DNA of 10,519 bases from Chitinophagaceae bacterium. GTDB taxonomy: Bacteria; Bacteroidota; Bacteroidia; Chitinophagales; Chitinophagaceae. Positions 6,563 to 10,519 of the stretch are shown here, piece by piece. The position numbers and the translations under genes are program-made. Below the pieces are notes generated by a model. The model was not told where the DNA came from. It did no database searches and saw only the letters and a program-made list of their open reading frames with translations. Position 1 is the stretch's first letter, and every line of letters begins with the position of its first letter. Location of the stretch: positions 1 through 10,519 of the forward strand of contig CANJDY010000070.1 in the NCBI GenBank assembly GCA_947472635.1, in the 5' to 3' direction.

Positions 6563-6940
6563 CTATTCTTCACCATCAAACAATTCTCTTTCAATTTCTT
6601 CCATTTGAACAATATCCCATGCCTCCGTTTCGGTGGGGGTAACGTTCAGTATTTCTAACAGGTCGAACTTGTTCAGTTTATCCTCCACCTTGGGTTGTAA
6701 TTCACAAATAACGAAAGAACAATTGTTTTCATAAAACCGTTGTTGCAAATCTGCTAAGCAATTTGCGATCTGCTCGTCCAATTCAAGAATTGACGTCATA
6801 TTCAAGATTATGTGCGGTATGTCTTTTTGTAGGTAGGGAAGCAACAAATTAGATAGTTCTCCTGTCATAATAGCAGTAAGTTCGGTAACTTTAGGGGTAA
6901 TTACGGAGAATCTCTCTTTGGTATCTATTTTGACATTCAT
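6563..6940 (-). CDS. STAS-domain protein (anti-sigma-factor-antagonist-like)
   Basis: 125 aa from ATG (complement of 6938-6940), essentially one STAS domain: an initial beta strand (MNVKIDTKERFSVITP), a helix with GELSNLLLPYL, the core strand IPHIILNMTSI, then LELDEQIANCLADLQQRF, a further strand SFVICEL and a terminal helix. Classical SpoIIAA-type antagonists have D-S-S-G where the serine is phosphorylated by an anti-sigma kinase; here the aligned stretch is Asp55-Glu56-Gln57-Ile58, so no phospho-acceptor is present at that site. It may still bind partners, but regulation by the usual kinase/phosphatase switch is doubtful. The tail is acidic (MEEIERELFDGEE). No kinase or sigma factor is adjacent. 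It precedes rnz on the same strand with a 61-base AT-rich gap and is likely co-transcribed with it. Confidence 0.75.
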   Translation of the reverse strand: MNVKIDTKERFSVITPKVTELTAIMTGELSNLLLPYLQKDIPHIILNMTSILELDEQIANCLADLQQRFYENNCSFVICELQPKVEDKLNKFDLLEILNVTPTETEAWDIVQMEEIERELFDGEE

Positions 6941-7030
6941 TTCTTGTAAATGAGTTTATGTTTTTTGAGGGATGAGTATTTTGAATATACTATTTCTTAA
7001 ATTATTAATTATTTTGTTATCCTATTTGTT

Positions 7031-7062
7031 TTTGTTATTTTGTAAAGTAAAGGAAAATTTTG
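7031..7062 (+). promoter_or_regulatory. Candidate distal Bacteroidota-type promoter for clpC
   Basis: An exact -33 TTTG (7031-7034) is followed after 20 nt by AAATTTTG (7055-7062), one mismatch from TAnnTTTG. A transcript from about 7068 would have a leader of roughly 185 nt. Confidence 0.4.
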
Positions 7063-7174
7063 CGTTTAATACACTTATCGATTTGACAAATCAAGGAAAG
7101 AAATTGTATAGGTATAATGTAGTAGAAGGTATTTGTTAAGCAATATTTAACTTATCAAGAGTTATTTCAACTCT

Positions 7175-7206
7175 TTTTGGTTTTAATACAACTGGCACAA
7201 CTTTGC
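7175..7206 (+). promoter_or_regulatory. Candidate proximal clpC promoter, readable as housekeeping or near-sigma-54 type
   Basis: TGGCAC (7193-7198) and TTGC (7203-7206) are the two halves of a sigma-54 -24/-12 site, but only 4 nt separate them where 5 is canonical (GG to GC spacing one base short). The same bases give CAACTTTG (7198-7205), one mismatch from TAnnTTTG, with TTTG (7176-7179) 18 nt or TTTT (7175-7178) 19 nt upstream. Either reading predicts a start near 7210-7218 and a leader of about 35-45 nt. The sequence alone does not decide between them. Confidence 0.35.
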
Positions 7207-7253
7207 CATTTCAATTTATTAATCGTTATTATTGTAAATATAAAATTCAATAA

Positions 7254-9806
7254 ATGGACAACAATTTTTCAGCACAGGTAAAAGAAATTATTTCTTACAG
7301 CAGGGAAGAAGCGCTGCGTTTAGGAAATGACTTTATAGGCACCGAGCACCTAGTGTTGGGTTTGATTCGGGATGGGGAAAATACTGCCATTAAGATATTG
7401 AAATCATTGAATGTGGATTTGTATGAATTAAGAAAAGAAATCGAAGTGGCGGTAAAAGATAAGACAGGAAAAAATATTGCCAATATTAATTCCCTTCCTT
7501 TAACTAAGCAGGCAGAGAAAGTGATTCGCATAACTGTATTAGAGGCAAAAGCAAATAAAAGTGTGATGGTGGAAAGTGAGCACCTGATGTTATCGATTTT
7601 AAAAAACAAAGAAAATATAGCTACCCAAATATTAAATCAATTTGATGTGGATTATGATATTTTTAAAAATGAATTAGGATTTGTATCGTCACCTCCACCG
7701 GCTGCTGAATTTTCTGACGAGAATGAAGATGATTTTGACGAAGAACGTAAACAGTTCAGTCAACAACAAAAAGCTCAACGTGGCGGTACTGCAGGTGCTC
7801 AACCCAAAACTAAAACTCCTGTATTGGATAATTTTGGAAGGGATATAACCAGATTAGCAGAAAATGGAACCTTAGATCCAATTGTAGGAAGAGAAATTGA
7901 AATTGAGCGGGTTTCACAAATTCTTTCTAGAAGAAAAAAGAATAATCCTATTTTGATTGGTGAACCTGGAGTAGGTAAAACAGCAATTGTGGAAGGATTG
8001 GCCCTTCGAATCGTTCAAAGAAAAGTGAGCAGGGTTTTATTCGACAAAAGGGTAGTATCGTTGGATCTTGCCGCTTTGGTTGCGGGCACAAAGTACCGAG
8101 GTCAATTCGAAGAAAGGATGAAAGCGATCATGAATGAACTGGAAAAAAACAGAGATGTTATTTTGTTTATTGATGAAATTCATACGATTGTTGGTGCAGG
8201 TGGAGCTAGTGGTTCATTGGATGCAAGTAATATTTTTAAACCAGCCCTAGCAAGGGGTGAGTTGCAATGTATTGGAGCATCTACCTTGGATGAATATCGA
8301 ATGCATATTGAAAAAGATGGTGCCTTAGATCGTCGTTTTCAAAAGGTCATTGTAGAACAACCATCTGTAGAAGAAACAATCCAGATTCTTACCAATATCA
8401 AGAGTAAGTATGAGGATTATCACAATGTGATTTATAGCGACCTTGCTATTGATGCCTGTGTAAAATTGAGCGAACGATATATGACTGACCGTTTGTTGCC
8501 AGACAAGGCAATTGATGTATTAGATGAAGTAGGGGCACGCAAGCATATCAAAAATATCAATGTTCCCGAAAATGTAATTGAACTCGAAAAGAAAATAGAG
8601 GACATTAAATTAGAAAAAAACAAAGTGGTTAAAAGCCAGCGTTTTGAAGAGGCAGCTTCCCTCAGGGATACTGAAAAAAGACTGCAAGAAGAACTGGAAA
8701 AAGCAAAAAATGAATGGGAAGAAGAAAGTAAACATAAAAGATTTCCGATAGAAGAGGAAGATATCGCAGAAGTAATCAGTATGATGACTGGCATACCGGT
8801 CAAAAGAATGGTACAGGCTGAAACAGAAAAACTTCGGCGCATGGGGGATGACCTCAAAAATGTGGTGGTTGGTCAGGAAGATGCTATTTCCAAAGTGGTA
8901 AAAGCCATCCAGCGTAATCGAGTAGGATTAAAAGATCCTAAAAAACCAATCGGTACATTTATTTTTCTTGGCCCTACTGGGGTAGGTAAAACAGAACTAG
9001 CCAGATCACTTGCCCGTTACATGTTTGATAATGATGATTCCCTGATAAGAATTGACATGAGTGAATACATGGAAAAATTCACTGTCAGCCGTCTTATTGG
9101 CGCGCCTCCAGGATATGTTGGATATGAAGAAGGTGGGCAGCTTACAGAGCGCGTTCGTCGTAAACCATACTGTGTAATTTTACTCGATGAAATTGAAAAA
9201 GCGCATCCAGATATTTACAATATCCTTTTACAGGTTTTAGATGATGGCCAGCTTACGGATGGAATGGGACGTAAAATTGACTTTAAGAATACGGTGATTA
9301 TTATGACTTCCAATATCGGAGCTAGACAGTTAAAAGACTTTGGTGAAGGAGTCGGTTTTGCTACCGCTTCTAGAATTCAAAATGCAGAGGAAAATAATAA
9401 AGCCGTTATTGAAAAGGCCCTCAAGCGTACCTTTAGTCCCGAATTTTTAAATAGGATTGATGATGTAGTGATTTTCAACTCGCTCACCAGGGAAAATATT
9501 TTTGAGATTATTGATATCCTGATGAAAGGGGTTATGAAAAGATTGGTTAATCTTGGTTTTACCATGGAACTCAGTCCACAAGCTAAAGACTTCATTGCTG
9601 ATAAAGGCTACGATGCCCAGTTTGGTGCTAGACCTTTGCATAGAGCAATTCAAAAATACCTGGAAGATCCATTAGCAGAAGAAATACTGAATATGCTGGT
9701 GAAAGCAGGGGATACCTTGATTGCAGATTTGGATGAAAAGAAAGAAAAAATATTATTTAGCTTAAAAATCGAAGAGCATAAAGAAGAAGCTCCTTCAAAA
9801 GCCTAA
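7254..9806 (+). CDS. clpC: ATP-dependent Clp protease ATP-binding subunit ClpC
   Basis: 850 aa, close to the usual Bacteroidota ClpC length. Domains in order: Clp N-domain double repeat at about 1-145 ([14 protein letters not shown], then [11 protein letters not shown]); a charged, low-complexity linker at about 150-185; AAA-1 with Walker A GEPGVGKT (236-243) and Walker B Asp307-Glu308; a middle region with a UVR motif at about 447-480 ([15 protein letters not shown]), which separates ClpC from ClpB (long coiled coil) and ClpA (none); AAA-2 with Walker A GPTGVGKT (573-580) and Walker B Asp645-Glu646; and the C-terminal D2-small domain. VGF at 700-702 in GEGVGFA is the loop that docks on ClpP, so this unfoldase should feed the ClpP protease in the cytoplasm. 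ATG 7254 matches the normal N-terminus. No clpP, mcsA/mcsB or ctsR is adjacent. The gene ends at a strong terminator and appears monocistronic. Confidence 0.97.
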   Translation: MDNNFSAQVKEIISYSREEALRLGNDFIGTEHLVLGLIRDGENTAIKILKSLNVDLYELRKEIEVAVKDKTGKNIANINSLPLTKQAEKVIRITVLEAKANKSVMVESEHLMLSILKNKENIATQILNQFDVDYDIFKNELGFVSSPPPAAEFSDENEDDFDEERKQFSQQQKAQRGGTAGAQPKTKTPVLDNFGRDITRLAENGTLDPIVGREIEIERVSQILSRRKKNNPILIGEPGVGKTAIVEGLALRIVQRKVSRVLFDKRVVSLDLAALVAGTKYRGQFEERMKAIMNELEKNRDVILFIDEIHTIVGAGGASGSLDASNIFKPALARGELQCIGASTLDEYRMHIEKDGALDRRFQKVIVEQPSVEETIQILTNIKSKYEDYHNVIYSDLAIDACVKLSERYMTDRLLPDKAIDVLDEVGARKHIKNINVPENVIELEKKIEDIKLEKNKVVKSQRFEEAASLRDTEKRLQEELEKAKNEWEEESKHKRFPIEEEDIAEVISMMTGIPVKRMVQAETEKLRRMGDDLKNVVVGQEDAISKVVKAIQRNRVGLKDPKKPIGTFIFLGPTGVGKTELARSLARYMFDNDDSLIRIDMSEYMEKFTVSRLIGAPPGYVGYEEGGQLTERVRRKPYCVILLDEIEKAHPDIYNILLQVLDDGQLTDGMGRKIDFKNTVIIMTSNIGARQLKDFGEGVGFATASRIQNAEENNKAVIEKALKRTFSPEFLNRIDDVVIFNSLTRENIFEIIDILMKGVMKRLVNLGFTMELSPQAKDFIADKGYDAQFGARPLHRAIQKYLEDPLAEEILNMLVKAGDTLIADLDEKKEKILFSLKIEEHKEEAPSKA

Positions 9807-9824
9807 TGTTTATAATCAATATAC

Positions 9825-9855
9825 AAAGCCATCCAATTATTGGATGGCTTTTTTT
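9825..9855 (+). terminator. Strong intrinsic terminator of clpC
   Basis: A perfect 12-bp stem (AAAGCCATCCAA / TTGGATGGCTTT) with a TTA loop is followed by a T-run (seven T, 9849-9855, partly shared with the stem). It begins 18 bases after the clpC stop and separates clpC from cmk. It is the clearest terminator in the window. Confidence 0.93.
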
Positions 9856-9894
9856 GTAATGAGATCCTACGAAACTTTTTGCACCTAATTTTCT

Positions 9895-9926
9895 TTTGCT
9901 GAATGCAATTTTTTAATTGACTTTTG
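9895..9926 (+). promoter_or_regulatory. Candidate promoter for cmk, implying a very short or absent leader
   Basis: An exact -33 TTTG (9895-9898), a 20-nt spacer and GACTTTTG (9919-9926), one mismatch from TAnnTTTG. The predicted start of transcription falls about at 9930-9933, right on the ATG at 9932, so the mRNA would be nearly leaderless if this promoter is used. The strong terminator upstream makes a promoter in this gap necessary. Confidence 0.35.
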
Positions 9927-9931
9927 TATAA

Positions 9932-10519
9932 ATGAATAAAATAATTATTACCATCGATGGCTGGTCTGCCTGCGGGAAAAGTACCCTTGCTAAACAATTG
10001 GCAAAAAAGCTAGGGTATGTATATATTGACAGCGGAGCGATGTATCGCGCCATTACATTGTATTTTTTGCGAAACCATGTTAATTTGTCCCAAACCAGTG
10101 AAATATTGGAGGCCTTAGGTAATATTAATATAGACTTTCGCTTCAATCCCGATTCACTTCAATCAGATATTTATCTCAACAACGAAAATATTGAACCTTT
10201 GATTCGAGATCTTTCTGTTGCTGAAAAAGTGAGTGATGTAGCAGCAATAGGTGAAGTGCGGTCTTTTGCTGTTGCCCAACAACAAAAAATGGGTGAAAAT
10301 AAAGGCATTGTAATGGATGGCAGGGATATCGGCACTACTGTATTCCCTAATGCTGAAATAAAGCTTTTTATGACAGCTGATATTGCTGTTCGTGTTGGAA
10401 GAAGGTTAAAAGAATTAAGTGTTAAAAATCCCCTTATCACTTTGGATGAAGTGAAACAAAATTTAGAAAATAGAGACTACCTTGATTCTACAAGAGAAAT
10501 CAGCCCTTTGCGAAAAGCC
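9932..10519 (+). CDS. cmk: Cytidylate kinase (3'-truncated by window edge)
   Basis: ATG 9932 opens a frame of 196 codons that runs off the right edge; bacterial Cmk is usually about 220-230 aa, so roughly 30 codons are missing. It phosphorylates CMP and dCMP with ATP in the cytoplasm. Seen directly: the P-loop IDGWSACGKSTLAK near the N-terminus (family form G-x-x-x-x-G-K-S-T; Bacteroidota often have aromatic-Ser-x-Cys here instead of PAGSG), YIDSGAMYRAIT just after it (nucleotide-binding), the insert with LNNENIEPLIRD, VAEKVSDVAAIGEVR, the signature MDGRDIGTTVFPNAEIKLFMTAD, and the start of the LID region RVGRRLKEL...ENRDYLDSTREISPL. All conserved segments expected in this part are present. 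It follows the clpC terminator by 76 bases and is probably transcribed separately. Confidence 0.95.
   Translation, partial: MNKIIITIDGWSACGKSTLAKQLAKKLGYVYIDSGAMYRAITLYFLRNHVNLSQTSEILEALGNINIDFRFNPDSLQSDIYLNNENIEPLIRDLSVAEKVSDVAAIGEVRSFAVAQQQKMGENKGIVMDGRDIGTTVFPNAEIKLFMTADIAVRVGRRLKELSVKNPLITLDEVKQNLENRDYLDSTREISPLRKA

Larger units (their letters stand above)
6941..7253. other. Divergent intergenic region between the STAS gene and clpC
   Basis: 313 AT-rich bases with no supported gene. It holds two candidate plus-strand promoters for clpC (7031-7062 and 7175-7206). I found no good TAnnTTTG on the minus strand for the STAS gene and no recognisable CtsR-like or CIRCE (TTAGCACTC) operator. Confidence 0.6.

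Noticed and set aside
7083..7118. Perfect TTGACA (7083-7088) and TATAAT (7113-7118) resembling an E. coli sigma-70 promoter.
   Set aside because: The spacer is 24 nt instead of about 17, and Bacteroidota housekeeping promoters do not follow this consensus.

Overview
The window looks like ordinary chromosome from a low-GC member of the Bacteroidota, probably near the Chitinophagaceae. Four things point there. A secreted protein ends in the gliding-motility-associated (CHU_C / type IX secretion) C-terminal domain. Recognisable Shine-Dalgarno sequences are largely missing in front of genes. Several intergenic regions carry matches to the Bacteroidota promoter pattern TTTG-N19-21-TAnnTTTG. The ClpC and cytidylate kinase are of Bacteroidota type (for example a GWSACGKST P-loop in Cmk). 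The family-level placement is inference; no rRNA or other marker is present.

Layout, left to right. (1) 1-908 (+): C-terminal third of a large FAD/Fe-S oxidoreductase, cut by the window edge. (2) 1027-2961 (+): secreted multidomain beta-sandwich protein with a T9SS-type C-terminus. (3) 3163-3957 (+): exported L,D-transpeptidase. (4) 3996-4373 (-): small two-helix membrane protein of the phage-holin-III-like family. (5) 4374-4717: divergent AT-rich intergenic region. (6) 4718-5602 (+): dapA. (7) 5599-6501 (-): ribonuclease Z, convergent with dapA, the two stop codons sharing one TTAA. (8) 6563-6940 (-): STAS-domain protein, probably co-transcribed with rnz. (9) 6941-7253: intergenic region with candidate clpC promoters. 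(10) 7254-9806 (+): clpC, closed by a strong intrinsic terminator at 9825-9855. (11) 9932-10519 (+): cmk, cut by the right edge about 30 codons before its usual end.

The genes do not form one system. They are housekeeping or envelope genes: lysine/diaminopimelate synthesis (dapA) and peptidoglycan cross-linking (L,D-transpeptidase) both concern the cell wall; RNase Z matures tRNA; ClpC unfolds proteins for ClpP; Cmk makes CDP/dCDP. No mobile element, CRISPR array, tRNA, rRNA or defence island is visible, and I found no convincing undescribed multi-gene system. The observations most worth a second look are the RNase Z gene with no possible ATG start, the dapA/rnz stop-codon overlap, a STAS protein lacking the usual phospho-acceptor serine, and a near-sigma-54 motif just upstream of clpC that can equally be read as a housekeeping promoter.
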